Below, piece by piece: positions 17,581-27,445 of a DNA stretch of 64,000 nt; position 1 is the first letter of the stretch, and the number at the start of each line of letters is the position of its first letter. The notes under the pieces are model-generated. The model saw nothing but the letters and a program-made list of their open reading frames with translations, had not been told where the DNA came from and did not search any database. Origin of the DNA: Amphiplicatus metriothermophilus (GTDB lineage: Bacteria > Pseudomonadota > Alphaproteobacteria > Caulobacterales > Parvularculaceae). Where the stretch lies: the NCBI RefSeq assembly GCF_900199215.1, contig NZ_FZQA01000007.1, forward strand, positions 1 to 64,000, read 5' to 3'. The translations under genes were made by a program, and so were the position numbers.

Positions 17581-18516
17581 ATGGCGCGCGCTTTCGTGTT
17601 TCCGGGCCAGGGCAGCCAGAGCGTGGGCATGGGCCGGGCGCTGGCCGAAGCCTTTCCCGCCGCGCGGGAGGTCTTCGAGGAGGTCGACGAGGCGCTGAAG
17701 CAGAAGCTCTCGAAGCTCATGTGGGAAGGGCCGATGGAGGAGCTGACCCTCACCGCCAACGCCCAGCCTGCGTTGATGGCGCATTCGATCGCCATGCTGC
17801 GCGTCCTTGAGAAAGAGGCCGGGGTCGAGATCGAGAACGCCATGTTCGTCGCCGGCCATTCGCTCGGGGAGTATTCGGCGCTGTGCGCGGCCGGGGCGCT
17901 CGGCCTCGCCGAGACCGCCCGGCTTCTGCGCATCCGCGGCGAGGCGATGCAGGCGGCGGTTCCGGCCGGCGAGGGCGCGATGGCGGCGCTCATCGGCGTC
18001 GATCTCGAAACCGCGCAGAAGGCCATCGACGCCGCGCCGGGCGCGGGCGTCTGCGAGATCGCCAACGACAACGCGCCGGGCCAGGCGGTCATTTCCGGCG
18101 AAAAGGCGCGGGTGGAGGCGGTCTGCGCGGGCGCCAAGGCGTTCGGCGCCAAGCTGGCGAAACTCCTGCCCGTCTCCGCCCCCTTTCATTCCTCCCTGAT
18201 GGCGCCCGCCGCCGAGGCGATGGAGAAGGCCCTCGCCGAAGCGGAAATCCGCGCGCCGAAGGTTCCGCTGGTCGCCAACGTCACCGCGCAGGAGACTGTT
18301 TCGCCAGAGGAAATCCGCGATCTCCTCGTGCGGCAGGTGACGGGGCGCGTGCGCTGGACCGAGAGCGTCGCCTATATGGCGGAAAAGGGCTGCGAGAAGT
18401 TCGTCGAGATCGGCGCGGGCAAGGTGCTCGCCGGCCTGATCAAGCGCATCGCCAGGGACGCCGCCGTCGTCAGCGTCGGCGAGCCGGCCGATATCGATGC
18501 GTTTGTAAAGTTTTGA
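17581..18516 (+). CDS. fabD: Malonyl-CoA-ACP transacylase
   Basis: 311 residues. It loads malonyl from CoA onto ACP for fatty acid synthesis. FVFPGQGSQSVGMG opens the protein, the nucleophile S94 is in GHSLGEYSA, and SAPFHSSLM carries the catalytic His. It heads fabD-fabG-acpP-fabF. Confidence 0.95.
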   Translation: MARAFVFPGQGSQSVGMGRALAEAFPAAREVFEEVDEALKQKLSKLMWEGPMEELTLTANAQPALMAHSIAMLRVLEKEAGVEIENAMFVAGHSLGEYSALCAAGALGLAETARLLRIRGEAMQAAVPAGEGAMAALIGVDLETAQKAIDAAPGAGVCEIANDNAPGQAVISGEKARVEAVCAGAKAFGAKLAKLLPVSAPFHSSLMAPAAEAMEKALAEAEIRAPKVPLVANVTAQETVSPEEIRDLLVRQVTGRVRWTESVAYMAEKGCEKFVEIGAGKVLAGLIKRIARDAAVVSVGEPADIDAFVKF

Positions 18517-18550
18517 GCGACCGCATAAGCCGGCCGAACAGCCGAAGGGA

Positions 18551-19294
18551 ATGACCATGTTCGATCTTTCAGGAAAATGCGCGCTGGTGACCGGCGCGAC
18601 GGGCGGCATCGGCGGGGCGATCGCGCGCGCGCTTCATGGGCAGGGGGCGACGGTGGCGCTGTCCGGGCGCCAGGCGGAAAAGCTCGAAGCGCTGGCCGGC
18701 GAGCTCGGCGAGCGCGCCCATGTCGCGCCCTGCGATCTCGGCGATCTCGACGCCGTCGACGCCCTGCCCAAACAGGCCGCCGAGGCGATGGGCGGGCTGC
18801 ACATCGTCGTGTCGAACGCCGGGGTGACGCGCGACGGGCTGATGCTGATGATGAAGCCGGAGATGTGGGACGAGGTGATCCGGGTCAATCTCACCGCCTA
18901 TTTCAGGCTGGCGAAGGCGGCGCTCAGGGGCATGACCAGGCAACGATTCGGCCGGATCATCGCCGTCGCGTCGGTGGTCGGGGTCACCGGCAATCCGGGC
19001 CAGGCGAACTACGCCGCCTCCAAGGCCGGCATGATCGGCATGACCAAATCGCTCGCCGCCGAGGTCGCCTCGCGCAATGTCACGGTCAACTGCATCGCGC
19101 CGGGCTTCATCGCCACGGCCATGACGGGGGCGCTCAACGACCAGCAGAAAGAGGCGATTCTGTCGAAAATCCCCGCCGGCGAAATGGGCGCGCCGGAGGA
19201 CGTCGCCGCCGCCGCGGTCTATCTCGCTTCCGAGGAGGCGCGCTACGTCACCGGCCAGACCTTGCACGTCAACGGCGGCATGGCCATGATTTGA
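18551..19294 (+). CDS. fabG: 3-oxoacyl-ACP reductase
   Basis: 247 residues, classical SDR. It reduces beta-ketoacyl-ACP with NADPH. The TGATGGIGGAI nucleotide site is near residue 13, then VSNAGVTRDG, and the active-site Tyr/Lys pair in NYAASKAG. It ends with TGQTLHVNGGMAMI, the FabG C-terminus. It follows fabD by 34 bp. Confidence 0.95.
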   Translation: MTMFDLSGKCALVTGATGGIGGAIARALHGQGATVALSGRQAEKLEALAGELGERAHVAPCDLGDLDAVDALPKQAAEAMGGLHIVVSNAGVTRDGLMLMMKPEMWDEVIRVNLTAYFRLAKAALRGMTRQRFGRIIAVASVVGVTGNPGQANYAASKAGMIGMTKSLAAEVASRNVTVNCIAPGFIATAMTGALNDQQKEAILSKIPAGEMGAPEDVAAAAVYLASEEARYVTGQTLHVNGGMAMI

Positions 19295-19483
19295 CGGCCG
19301 CGGGGGGCTGGCGGCCGATTCGCAGGCTCGCGGCGGGGGGCGTTGCAACGGGCCGCGATTTGCCGTAATCGCCGCACGCGCCGCGCAAGCGGCCCCGGAC
19401 GCGGGGAGGTCCGGAACGCCGACCAGAATCTCAATCCGCCGACGCCTGACGGGCCGGCGCGCCGATAACGTAAGGAGCCTTCA

Positions 19484-19720
19484 ATGTCTGATCTTGCTGA
19501 GCGCGTGAAGAAAATCGTGGTCGAGCATCTCGACGTCGACCCGGCCAAGGTCGAGCCGAAGGCGAGCTTCATCGACGACCTGGGCGCGGACAGCCTGGAC
19601 ATTGTCGAGCTCGTCATGGCCTTCGAGGAGGAGTTCGACGTCGAAATCCCCGACGACGCGGCCGAGACCATCCAGACGGTCGGCGACGCCATCAACTTCA
19701 TCACCGAACAGAAGAAGTAA
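19484..19720 (+). CDS. acpP: Acyl carrier protein
   Basis: 78 residues, acidic. Ser37 in [10 protein letters not shown] is the 4'-phosphopantetheine attachment site. It starts [16 protein letters not shown], typical of alphaproteobacterial AcpP. It has its own 189-bp upstream gap after fabG, long enough for a separate promoter, and a TAAGGAG ribosome site. Confidence 0.97.
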   Translation: MSDLAERVKKIVVEHLDVDPAKVEPKASFIDDLGADSLDIVELVMAFEEEFDVEIPDDAAETIQTVGDAINFITEQKK

Positions 19721-19905
19721 GGCGGACCCGTCTTGCGCCGCGCGAGCGTGATCGCCCGGCCCGCCGAGGGTCGGAACGCGACGCTCTCCGAGCGGTTCCA
19801 TCCGCTGAAATCGTTCCCAAATAAAGTTGCGGACGAGGCCCGTTCCGTCGCCTTTCTTCAGGGCGGGCCGGCTGCGGTCCGTCCGCAGGGTAGGGAGACG
19901 CCCCG

Positions 19906-21207
19906 ATGAAGCGCGCAGTCATCACCGGGCTCGGCCTCGTGACGCCCCTCGCTTCGGGCGTCGAGCCGACATGGCGGCGGATTCTCGCCGGGGAGTCCGG
20001 CGCGGGCCGCATCGAAAAGTTCGACGCCTCCGAGATGGCCTGCCAGATCGCCGCGGAAGTTCCGCGCGCGGACGGCTACGCCGGCGGCGCGGCGCTTGTC
20101 GAAGCCGGCGAGCCGGAAGCGGCGTTCAATCCGGACGACTGGGTCGAGCCGCGCGAGCAGCGGCGCATGGACGACTTCATCGTCTACGCCGTCGCGGCCG
20201 CGCAGATGGCTTTCGACGATTCCGGCGTCTCGCTGAAGACGGACGAGGAGCGCGAGCGCGCCGGCGTGATGATCGGTTCGGGCATCGGCGGCCTGCCGGG
20301 CATTGAGAAGGAATCGCTCAATCTCGCGCAGAACGGCCCGCGGCGGGTGTCGCCCTTCTTCATCACCGGCCGGCTCATCAATCTGGCTTCGGGTCAGGTG
20401 TCGATCCGGCTGGGCCTCAAGGGGCCGAACCATGCAGTGGTGACCGCCTGCTCGTCCGGCGCGCACGCCATCGGCGACGCGGCGCGGATGATCATGCTGG
20501 GCGATGCGGACGTCATGCTCGCCGGGGGAACGGAAGCCGCGATCAGCCCTATCGGCGTGGCGGGCTTTTCGGCCTGCAAGGCGCTCACGACCCGTTTCAA
20601 CGACCGTCCAAAGCTCGCCTCGCGGCCCTATGACCGCGACCGCGACGGGTTTCTTATCGGCGAGGGCGCCGGCATCGTCGTCGTCGAGGAGTATGAGCGC
20701 GCGAAGGCGCGCGGGGCGAAGATTTACGGCGAGGTCGTCGGCTACGGCCTGTCGGGCGACGCCTATCACATCACCGCGCCGGCCGAGGACGGGGACGGAG
20801 GCTTTCGCGCCATGCGCATGGCCCTGGAGCGCGCCGGCCTCAAGCCCGACGACATCGATTATGTGAACGCCCACGGAACATCGACGCCGAAGGGCGACGA
20901 GATCGAATTGCGGGCGGTCGAACGCCTGTTCGGGAAGGCCGCGGAGGGCCTCGTCATGTCCTCGACGAAATCCTCGATCGGCCACCTGCTCGGCGCGGCC
21001 GGCGCGGTGGAGGCGATTTTCTGCCTCCTGGCGATGCGTGATAACATCGCGCCGCCCACGATCAATCTCGACAATCCGTCGGTGGACACGCCGATCAACC
21101 TCGCGCCGAACAAACCTGTGGAAAAACGGATCGACGCCGTTCTTTCCAATTCCTTTGGTTTCGGGGGAACCAACGCCTGTCTGGTGATGCGCCGCGCGGA
21201 CGGCTAA
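19906..21207 (+). CDS. fabF: 3-oxoacyl-ACP synthase II
   Basis: 433 residues. It condenses malonyl-ACP with acyl-ACP. The Cys-His-His triad is C182 (TACSSGA), H323 (NAHGTSTPKGD) and H360 (KSSIGHLLGAAGA). A stretch of roughly 20 residues (about 55-80, YAGGAALVEAGEPEAAFNPDDW) is longer than in E. coli FabF, as in other alphaproteobacteria. Confidence 0.96.
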   Translation: MKRAVITGLGLVTPLASGVEPTWRRILAGESGAGRIEKFDASEMACQIAAEVPRADGYAGGAALVEAGEPEAAFNPDDWVEPREQRRMDDFIVYAVAAAQMAFDDSGVSLKTDEERERAGVMIGSGIGGLPGIEKESLNLAQNGPRRVSPFFITGRLINLASGQVSIRLGLKGPNHAVVTACSSGAHAIGDAARMIMLGDADVMLAGGTEAAISPIGVAGFSACKALTTRFNDRPKLASRPYDRDRDGFLIGEGAGIVVVEEYERAKARGAKIYGEVVGYGLSGDAYHITAPAEDGDGGFRAMRMALERAGLKPDDIDYVNAHGTSTPKGDEIELRAVERLFGKAAEGLVMSSTKSSIGHLLGAAGAVEAIFCLLAMRDNIAPPTINLDNPSVDTPINLAPNKPVEKRIDAVLSNSFGFGGTNACLVMRRADG

Positions 21208-21237
21208 GCTCAACGGCGGGCGAAGGGAAGAGGGCGA

Positions 21238-22293
21238 ATGGCGGCGAGCACCAATCCGCATGGCTCAAGGCGGGATCGCAGCATGCACGACGAACGGGGC
21301 GGCGTCGTGCGCTCGGTGATTCTGTTCGCCTGCGTGCTGGCGCTGCTGGCGGCCGCGTCGCTCGCGGCCGGCGGCTATTTCGCCTATCGCGAGGCGGCGC
21401 GGCCCGGTCCCCTCGCCGCGGAGAAGGTGGTGCTGCTCGCGCCCGGGTCGAGCGTCGCCGCCATCGGCGAAAAGCTTGAGGAAGAAGGCGTCGTGCGCAA
21501 CGCGCAGCTGTTCGCCGCCGCCGCGCGCGTCAAGGGCGTGCAGACGAAGCTCAAGGCCGGCGAGTACCGCATTCCGCCCGGCGCGAGCGTGCTCGAAGTC
21601 ATCGACCTTCTGGTCGAGGGCAAGAGCATCCTGCATTCCTTCACCGCGCCTGAAGGGCTCGCCACGGCGCAGATCCTGCGTCTTCTCGAAGCCGATCCGG
21701 TGCTCGTCGGCGAGATCACCCTGAGGCCCGGCGAAGGCGAGCTTCTGCCAGAGACCTATCGCTTCACGCGCGGCGCGACCCGCGACGGCATGATCCGCAT
21801 GATGATGAAGGCGCAGGACGCGCTGCTTGACGAGCTTTGGGACGATCGCGCGCTCGATCTTCCCTTCGACACCCGAGAGGAGGCGATCATTCTCGCCTCC
21901 ATCGTGGAGAAGGAGACCGGCGTGCCGTCGGAGCGCGGGCGGATCGCCGCGGTGTTCGTCAACCGCCTGAAGCGGGGCATGCGGCTCGAAAGCGATCCCA
22001 CGATCATTTACGGGCTGACCGGGGGCGAGCCGCTGGGGCGCGGTCTTCGGGTGAGCGAGCTGCGTCAGGAGACGCCTTACAACACCTACATCATCGACGG
22101 CCTGCCGCCGACGCCGATCGCAAATCCGGGCCGGGCCTCGATCGAGGCGGTGCTGAATCCGCCCGAAACGGACGAGCTCTTCTTCGTCGCCGACGGCACG
22201 GGCGGGCACGCCTTCGCCTCGACGCTGGAGGAGCATAACCGCAACGTGGCGCGCTGGCGCCGCGTCGAGCGCGAACGCCGGCAAGGCGGCTGA
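21238..22293 (+). CDS. mltG: Endolytic murein transglycosylase MltG
   Basis: 351 residues. It cleaves nascent glycan strands inside the inner-membrane/periplasm interface. A single N-terminal membrane helix (about residues 25-47) is followed by a LysM-like region and the YceG domain, with the catalytic Glu in ILASIVEKETGVPSERG and the conserved TPYNTYIIDGLPPTPIANPG. It follows fabF by 30 bp, a conserved order in this class. Confidence 0.93.
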   Translation: MAASTNPHGSRRDRSMHDERGGVVRSVILFACVLALLAAASLAAGGYFAYREAARPGPLAAEKVVLLAPGSSVAAIGEKLEEEGVVRNAQLFAAAARVKGVQTKLKAGEYRIPPGASVLEVIDLLVEGKSILHSFTAPEGLATAQILRLLEADPVLVGEITLRPGEGELLPETYRFTRGATRDGMIRMMMKAQDALLDELWDDRALDLPFDTREEAIILASIVEKETGVPSERGRIAAVFVNRLKRGMRLESDPTIIYGLTGGEPLGRGLRVSELRQETPYNTYIIDGLPPTPIANPGRASIEAVLNPPETDELFFVADGTGGHAFASTLEEHNRNVARWRRVERERRQGG

Positions 22294-22329
22294 GCGCATG
22301 CGGTTGCGGAAAAAGGACAGGCGCGGCTG

Positions 22330-23214
22330 ATGACGATTTCCTCCATGACCGGCTTCGCCCGCGTCGACGGCGCGCATGAAAAGACGCGCTGGACCTGGGA
22401 GATCAAAAGCGTCAACGGGCGCGGCCTGGAGCTGCGCTTCCGCCTGCCGGGCGGCTTCGATTTTCTGGAGCCGGCGCTGCGCAAGGCGGCTGGGACGTAT
22501 TTCGCGCGCGGCTGGATCGCGGCCGGCCTCGCCTTCGAGCGAGGACGCGGCGCGGCGGGGCTGCGCGTCAACGAGGCTGCCCTCGATGAAGCGGTGCGGT
22601 TGGTCGAGGCGGTGCGCAGGCGGACCGATTGCGCCTTTCCGCGCGCCGACGGGGTGCTCGCCTTGCCGGGGGTGATCGAGACCGACGAAGGCGCCGGCGA
22701 AGCGGACGAGCGCGAAGCGCTGGCCGACCGGCTGCTCGAAAGCTTTCGCAACGCCGCCGAGGCTCTGTGCGCGGCCCGCCGGCGCGAGGGCGAGAGCCTT
22801 CATTCGGCGCTCGCCGGGCAGATCGACGAGATCGAAGCCCTGGTCGCGCGCGCCCGGACGAGCGCCGAGGCGGCGCCGGCGGCGATCCGCGAGCGGATCG
22901 CCGCGCAGCTTCAGGAGCTGCTGGCCGGCGCGCCGATCCCCGAAGAGCGCCTCGCCCAGGAAGCGGCGATGCTGGCGGTCAAGGCGGACATCCGCGAAGA
23001 GCTCGACCGGCTTTCGGCCCATGCGGCGGCCGCGCGCGCGCTGCTGGCGAGCGGCGAGCCCGTCGGGCGGCGGCTCGACTTTCTGACGCAGGAGTTCAAT
23101 CGCGAGGCGAACACCCTATGCTCCAAGGCCCAGGACATGGGCCTCAAGCGCATCGGCCTCGACCTCAAGACGGTGATCGACCAGATGCGCGAGCAGGCGC
23201 AGAACGTCGAATGA
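22330..23214 (+). CDS. yicC: YicC-family endoribonuclease
   Basis: 294 residues. MTISSMTGFAR at the start and the C-terminal RRLDFLTQEFNREANTLCSKAQD are signatures of YicC, an RNase family implicated in small-RNA and growth-phase control. The central part is helical and rich in Ala/Glu. It sits between mltG and gmk as is usual. Confidence 0.93.
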   Translation: MTISSMTGFARVDGAHEKTRWTWEIKSVNGRGLELRFRLPGGFDFLEPALRKAAGTYFARGWIAAGLAFERGRGAAGLRVNEAALDEAVRLVEAVRRRTDCAFPRADGVLALPGVIETDEGAGEADEREALADRLLESFRNAAEALCAARRREGESLHSALAGQIDEIEALVARARTSAEAAPAAIRERIAAQLQELLAGAPIPEERLAQEAAMLAVKADIREELDRLSAHAAAARALLASGEPVGRRLDFLTQEFNREANTLCSKAQDMGLKRIGLDLKTVIDQMREQAQNVE

Positions 23215-23242
23215 AGGAACGGGCGAAAAGGCCGGGCGCGCG

Positions 23243-23887
23243 ATGACGGGCGGCGAGCTGAAAGTGCCCCGCCGGGGGCTGATGTTCATCCTGTCGAGCC
23301 CGTCGGGCGCGGGTAAGACGACGCTCGCCAGCCGCCTGCTCGCGACCGAGAAAGACCTCGTCCTGTCGGTCTCCGCAACGACGCGCAAGGCCCGGCCCGG
23401 AGAGGTCGACGGCAAGGACTATACCTTCCTGTCGGAGGAAGAGTTCTTCCGCATGCGCGACTCGGGCGGCTTTCTCGAATGGGCCTATGTCTTCGGCCAT
23501 TATTACGGAACCCCGCGGGCGAGCGTCTTCGACAAGCTCGCCAAAGGCGTGGACGTTCTGTTCGACATCGACTGGCAGGGCGCTCAGCAGCTCGACGCGG
23601 TGGCCGGCGGCGACGTGGTGAAGGTCTTCATCCTGCCGCCGTCGCGGACCGAGCTCGAACGGCGCCTGCGCGAGCGCAAGCAGGATCCGGAGGAAGTGAT
23701 CCGCGCCCGGATGGCCAAGGCGGACGCCGAAATCTCCCACTGGGCCGAGTATGATTACGTGATCGTCAATTACGACCTCGATCAGTCGGAGCACATGCTG
23801 CGCTCGATCCTGCTCGCCGAGCGCCTGCGCCGTCGCCGTCAGATCGGCCTGGCCGACATCGTCAAGGACATGATGCGCGACGCGTGA
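23243..23887 (+). CDS. gmk: Guanylate kinase
   Basis: 214 residues. It phosphorylates GMP to GDP. The P-loop SSPSGAGKTT is at 18-27 and the GMP-binding region has SVSATTRKARPGEVDGKDYTF. EEFFRMRDSGGFLEWAYVFGHYYGTP also matches. It follows yicC by 28 bp. Confidence 0.96.
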   Translation: MTGGELKVPRRGLMFILSSPSGAGKTTLASRLLATEKDLVLSVSATTRKARPGEVDGKDYTFLSEEEFFRMRDSGGFLEWAYVFGHYYGTPRASVFDKLAKGVDVLFDIDWQGAQQLDAVAGGDVVKVFILPPSRTELERRLRERKQDPEEVIRARMAKADAEISHWAEYDYVIVNYDLDQSEHMLRSILLAERLRRRRQIGLADIVKDMMRDA

Positions 23888-23972
23888 CGGGCCTGCCGCC
23901 GCGGCCCCTTTACCTTTTCTGAAGCGCGATGGGGCATGGTTTGGGCGCCCCTGAGCGCCTGAGGAGCAGAGT

Positions 23973-25874
23973 TTGGCCGACGAGTCTGCGCCATCGCGGT
24001 CTGCGACGCACGCCCCCGCCGCTTTCTTGCGCGCTCTCGCGCGCCTCGGCCCCTGCGCGCGCGACGCGGCGGGCGCGGTCGCGGCGGCGATGATCGCGCT
24101 CGCGGTCTACGCCGCCCAGGGCTTTTCCTCGCTCGCCGAGCCGGGCGGAGACAATGACAGTCTGTTGCGCATGGCGCAGGTGCGCGACCTGCTGGCCGGC
24201 CAGAGCTGGTTCGATCTCACCCAGACCCGCATGGGGCCTGAGGGCGGCTTTGAAATGCACTGGTCGCGCCTCGTCGATGCGCCGATCGCCGGGCTCGTCT
24301 GGCTGTTCACGGCGCTGACCGGCGACGCGGCGCTGGGCGAGGCGATCGCCGAGACCGTCTGGCCGCTGACGTTGTACGCGGCGGCGCTGTTTCTCATTTC
24401 GCGGCTGGCTCGCGGCGCGATCGGCGACAGGGCCGTTCTGCCGGCGCTCGCCATCGGCGGGATCGGTCTTTACATGACCAAACAGTTCGATCCCGGATCG
24501 ATCGACCATCATAATGTTCAGGTCGTCCTGACGCTGCTTATGGCTGAGCGGCTGACGGCGGCTGCAGGAGAAGGCGCGCGCGCGCCTGTCGCCGCCTGCG
24601 TCGCGGGCGCGGCGGCGGGGCTGATGCTGGCGATCGGCATGGAGGCGCTGCCCTATGCGGCGGCCGGCGGTCTCGTCGCGGCGGGAGCGTTCCTCCTCGG
24701 CGGCGCGCAGCGGGCCGGACTCGCCGCGCGCTACGGGGCGGGCTTCGCCGGCGCGGCGGCGCTCGCCTTTCTCGCGACCGTTCCGCCGGGCCGATGGCTC
24801 GTCCCGGTCTGCGACGCGTACTCGGCCGCGCAAGGCGCGAGCGCGCTGATCGCCGGGCTCGGTCTTGCCGCGATCGCCCGGACGCCGCAGATCGCGGCGG
24901 ACTTCCGTCGCCGCTTTTTCGCGCTGGCCGCGCTCGGCGCCGGGCTCGTTCTTCTCGCGTTCGTCTTCTTTCCGCAGTGCCTCGCCGGCCCTTACGGCGA
25001 TCTCGACCCCCGGCTGAAGCGCTACTGGCTCGACAATGTGACGGAAGCGCAATCCGTCTTCGAGGTGTTTGCGAAAAATCCCATCCAGTTCGCCTTCTAT
25101 TACGTCCCGCCGATGATCGGCATGCTGATCGTCGCCCTGCGCGCGCGGGGCGCGGGCTGGCGGATTCAGGAGAGCGTGCTCGGCGCGCTGATGCTCGCCG
25201 CGCTCGCCACGAGCTTCTGGCAGGTGCGCGGCGCGCTCTTTTCGCTCGCGCTGTCGACGCCGGCGCTGGCGGGCTGGGCCGCCGCCTGGCGCGTTCCCGA
25301 AGGCGAAAAGCCGACCGCGACGGCGCTCGCGCGGATGACGCTGGCCTGGGCCGGCTCGCTCAACCTGGTCTGGGCGCTGGCGGCGGCCGGCGCGCTGAAG
25401 CTCGTGGCGCCGGACCATCCCGCCTTCGGCGACGGTGAGAAGAAAGAAGCCTGCTACGGGCCCGCCGTCTATGAGGGCTTCGCCGCGCTGCCGGCGGGGC
25501 GCGTTCTCGCCATCTCCAATCTTGGCGCGCCCGTTCTTCGCCATACGCATCATCGCGCGCTGGCGGGGCCCTATCACCGCAACCAGGCGGGCAACCTCGC
25601 CGCGCTCGACGCCTTTCTCGGGACGCCGGAAGAGGCGCGGTCGATCGCGCGCCGGCATGGCGTCGATTACGTGCTCGTCTGCCCCGGAAACGGCGAGACC
25701 GGCTCCTTCGCCGGCTGGGCGCCGGGCGGCTTCCTCGCTCGCCTCGCCGAGGGCGAGGCGCCAGACTGGCTCGCGCCGCTGCCGGAGGCCTCGCGGGAAG
25801 GGCTTGTGGTCTACGCCGTGCGCGATCCGCAGACAGAAGAAAGTGAAACGCTTACGGATAATCTACGAAATTGA
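23973..25874 (+). CDS. Polytopic membrane protein, possible GT-C-fold glycosyltransferase/oligosaccharyltransferase-like
   Basis: 633 residues with about ten membrane segments and a soluble C-terminal domain from ~480. After the first helix it has an acidic loop GGDNDSLLRMAQVRDLL followed by MHWSRLVD, which resembles the first-loop Asp motif of GT-C enzymes; this is a resemblance and not a confirmed family match. The C-terminal part (HGVDYVLVCPGNGE) is also similar in layout to such enzymes. Start is TTG 23973 with GAGGAGCAG upstream. It converges on and overlaps the SMP-30 gene by 23 bp. Substrate unknown; a surface-polymer role is an inference. Confidence 0.6.
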   Translation: MADESAPSRSATHAPAAFLRALARLGPCARDAAGAVAAAMIALAVYAAQGFSSLAEPGGDNDSLLRMAQVRDLLAGQSWFDLTQTRMGPEGGFEMHWSRLVDAPIAGLVWLFTALTGDAALGEAIAETVWPLTLYAAALFLISRLARGAIGDRAVLPALAIGGIGLYMTKQFDPGSIDHHNVQVVLTLLMAERLTAAAGEGARAPVAACVAGAAAGLMLAIGMEALPYAAAGGLVAAGAFLLGGAQRAGLAARYGAGFAGAAALAFLATVPPGRWLVPVCDAYSAAQGASALIAGLGLAAIARTPQIAADFRRRFFALAALGAGLVLLAFVFFPQCLAGPYGDLDPRLKRYWLDNVTEAQSVFEVFAKNPIQFAFYYVPPMIGMLIVALRARGAGWRIQESVLGALMLAALATSFWQVRGALFSLALSTPALAGWAAAWRVPEGEKPTATALARMTLAWAGSLNLVWALAAAGALKLVAPDHPAFGDGEKKEACYGPAVYEGFAALPAGRVLAISNLGAPVLRHTHHRALAGPYHRNQAGNLAALDAFLGTPEEARSIARRHGVDYVLVCPGNGETGSFAGWAPGGFLARLAEGEAPDWLAPLPEASREGLVVYAVRDPQTEESETLTDNLRN

Positions 25875-26760
25875 GCTTCAGCCCCGGCCGCGGCCAGCGC
25901 AGTTTCGCGAGCCGGCCCGTGCCCGACAGCGTGACCCAGGCGTCGCGCATGTCCGGCCCGCCGAAGCAGATGTTCGTCGGAAAAAGATCGGGCAGGGGCA
26001 GGTGCTCATGTCCGCCCTCCGGCGTGAAGATGGTGATCCCGCCGTTGAGCAGCGTCGCGACGCAGATGCGGCCGTCTTCTTCGACGGCGAGGGAATCGAG
26101 AAACTGAAGGCCCGGCAGGGTCGCCACGACGCGGCCAGGAATGGGAAGGTCCGAGGGCCTGATCCGGCCTGGCCCGTCGAGATCCATCGCCCATAATCGG
26201 CCCGACATGGTGTCGGCGACATAAAGGACGGATTCATCCGACGACAGGCCGACGCCGTTGGGCGAGAGCATCGGATAGGCGGCCTCGACGATCTTGGAGC
26301 CGTCCGGCAGGGCGTAATAAACACCGCCGTGATCGCGCGTGCGCCGATAGGTCTTGCCGAGGTCGGAGAACCAGAAGCCGCCGGCCTTGTCGAAGACGAT
26401 GTCGTTCGGCCCCTTGAGCGGATGGCCGTCGCATTCCGTATACAATGTTTCGACTGCGCCGGTCTCGGGATCGACGCGCTGGACGGCGCCGCCGCGATAG
26501 TCGGCCGGAGCATGGCCGGAGATGGTCTGACCCATCACCTCGATCCACTCGAAGCCGCCATTGTTGCAGACATAGATCTTGCCGTCGGGGCCCAGCGCGG
26601 CGCCGTTCGGCCCGCCCGGCAGCTCGGCGACGATCTCCTTGCGGCCGTCGGCGCGAACGCGCGTGAGCGTTTGACGCTTGATCTCGACGAGAATGACCGA
26701 GCCGTCGGGCATGGCGACGGGCCCTTCGGGAAATTCCAGTCCTTCGGCGACGATTTCCAT
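25852..26760 (-). CDS. SMP-30/gluconolactonase-family protein
   Basis: 302 residues, six-bladed beta-propeller. Glu at residue 12 in EFPEGP and the GPNDIVFDKAGGFWFSD, SPNGVGLSSDES and LDSLAVEEDG blades fit the metal-binding pattern of the family, which includes lactonases hydrolysing sugar lactones. Substrate is unknown. It is on the minus strand between the membrane protein and lemA. A second, distinct family member lies at 61552-62475. Confidence 0.87.
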   Translation of the reverse strand: MEIVAEGLEFPEGPVAMPDGSVILVEIKRQTLTRVRADGRKEIVAELPGGPNGAALGPDGKIYVCNNGGFEWIEVMGQTISGHAPADYRGGAVQRVDPETGAVETLYTECDGHPLKGPNDIVFDKAGGFWFSDLGKTYRRTRDHGGVYYALPDGSKIVEAAYPMLSPNGVGLSSDESVLYVADTMSGRLWAMDLDGPGRIRPSDLPIPGRVVATLPGLQFLDSLAVEEDGRICVATLLNGGITIFTPEGGHEHLPLPDLFPTNICFGGPDMRDAWVTLSGTGRLAKLRWPRPGLKLNFVDYP

Positions 26761-26867
26761 GTTTCTCCGGCTCCTTTTCGGCGTTTGTTAAACATTGCCG
26801 CTTGCGGCGGGCGCCTCTACAGTGCGCGCCGCCGCGCGCCTTGCGAGACCTAACAGGGGAGATGCGA

Positions 26868-27431
26868 ATGTCCGGCCTGATGATCGTTCTCGGCGTGATC
26901 GCCGTCCTCGTCCTTTTCGCCGTCGTCATTTACAACCGCATCGTGGCGCTCAATCAGCGCGCCGATCAAGCCTTCGCCGACGTGGACGTGCAGCTGCGCC
27001 AGCGTCACGACCTCATCCCCAATCTCGTCGAGACGGTGAAGGGCTACGCCGGCCATGAGCGCCAGACCCTCGAAGAGGTCATCCAGGCGCGCAACGCCGC
27101 CGCCGCCGCGCACGGGCCGGCCGCGCAGGGCGAGGCCGAAGGCGCTCTCACCGCCGCCCTCGGCCGGCTGTTCGCGCTCGCCGAGGCCTATCCCGATCTC
27201 AAGGCGAACACGAACTTCCTCGAACTGCAGCGCGAGCTCGCCGACGTCGAGAACAAGATCGCCGCCGCGCGGCGCTTCTTCAACAACGCGGTGCAGGAAT
27301 TCAACACCATCATCCAGCAGATTCCGGGCAATTTCATCGCCCCGATGGGCGGCTTCAAGCCGCGCGCGTTTTTCGAAATTCCGGAGTCGAGCCGGGCCCA
27401 GCTCGAGGCCGCGCCCGAGGTGAAGTTCTGA
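26868..27431 (+). CDS. LemA-family membrane protein
   Basis: 187 residues from ATG 26868, with AGGGGAGA seven bases before it. One N-terminal membrane helix is followed by the coiled-coil LemA domain: YNRIVALNQRADQAFADVDVQLRQRHDLIPNLVETVKGY and the C-terminal FNTIIQQIPGNFIA. LemA proteins often occur beside TPM-domain or M48-like genes and have unclear roles in envelope stress or signalling. Here it begins a four-gene run: lemA, two racemase-like genes, and an M48 peptidase. Confidence 0.9.
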   Translation: MSGLMIVLGVIAVLVLFAVVIYNRIVALNQRADQAFADVDVQLRQRHDLIPNLVETVKGYAGHERQTLEEVIQARNAAAAAHGPAAQGEAEGALTAALGRLFALAEAYPDLKANTNFLELQRELADVENKIAAARRFFNNAVQEFNTIIQQIPGNFIAPMGGFKPRAFFEIPESSRAQLEAAPEVKF

Positions 27432-27445
27432 AGGAGAGGGCGGCG

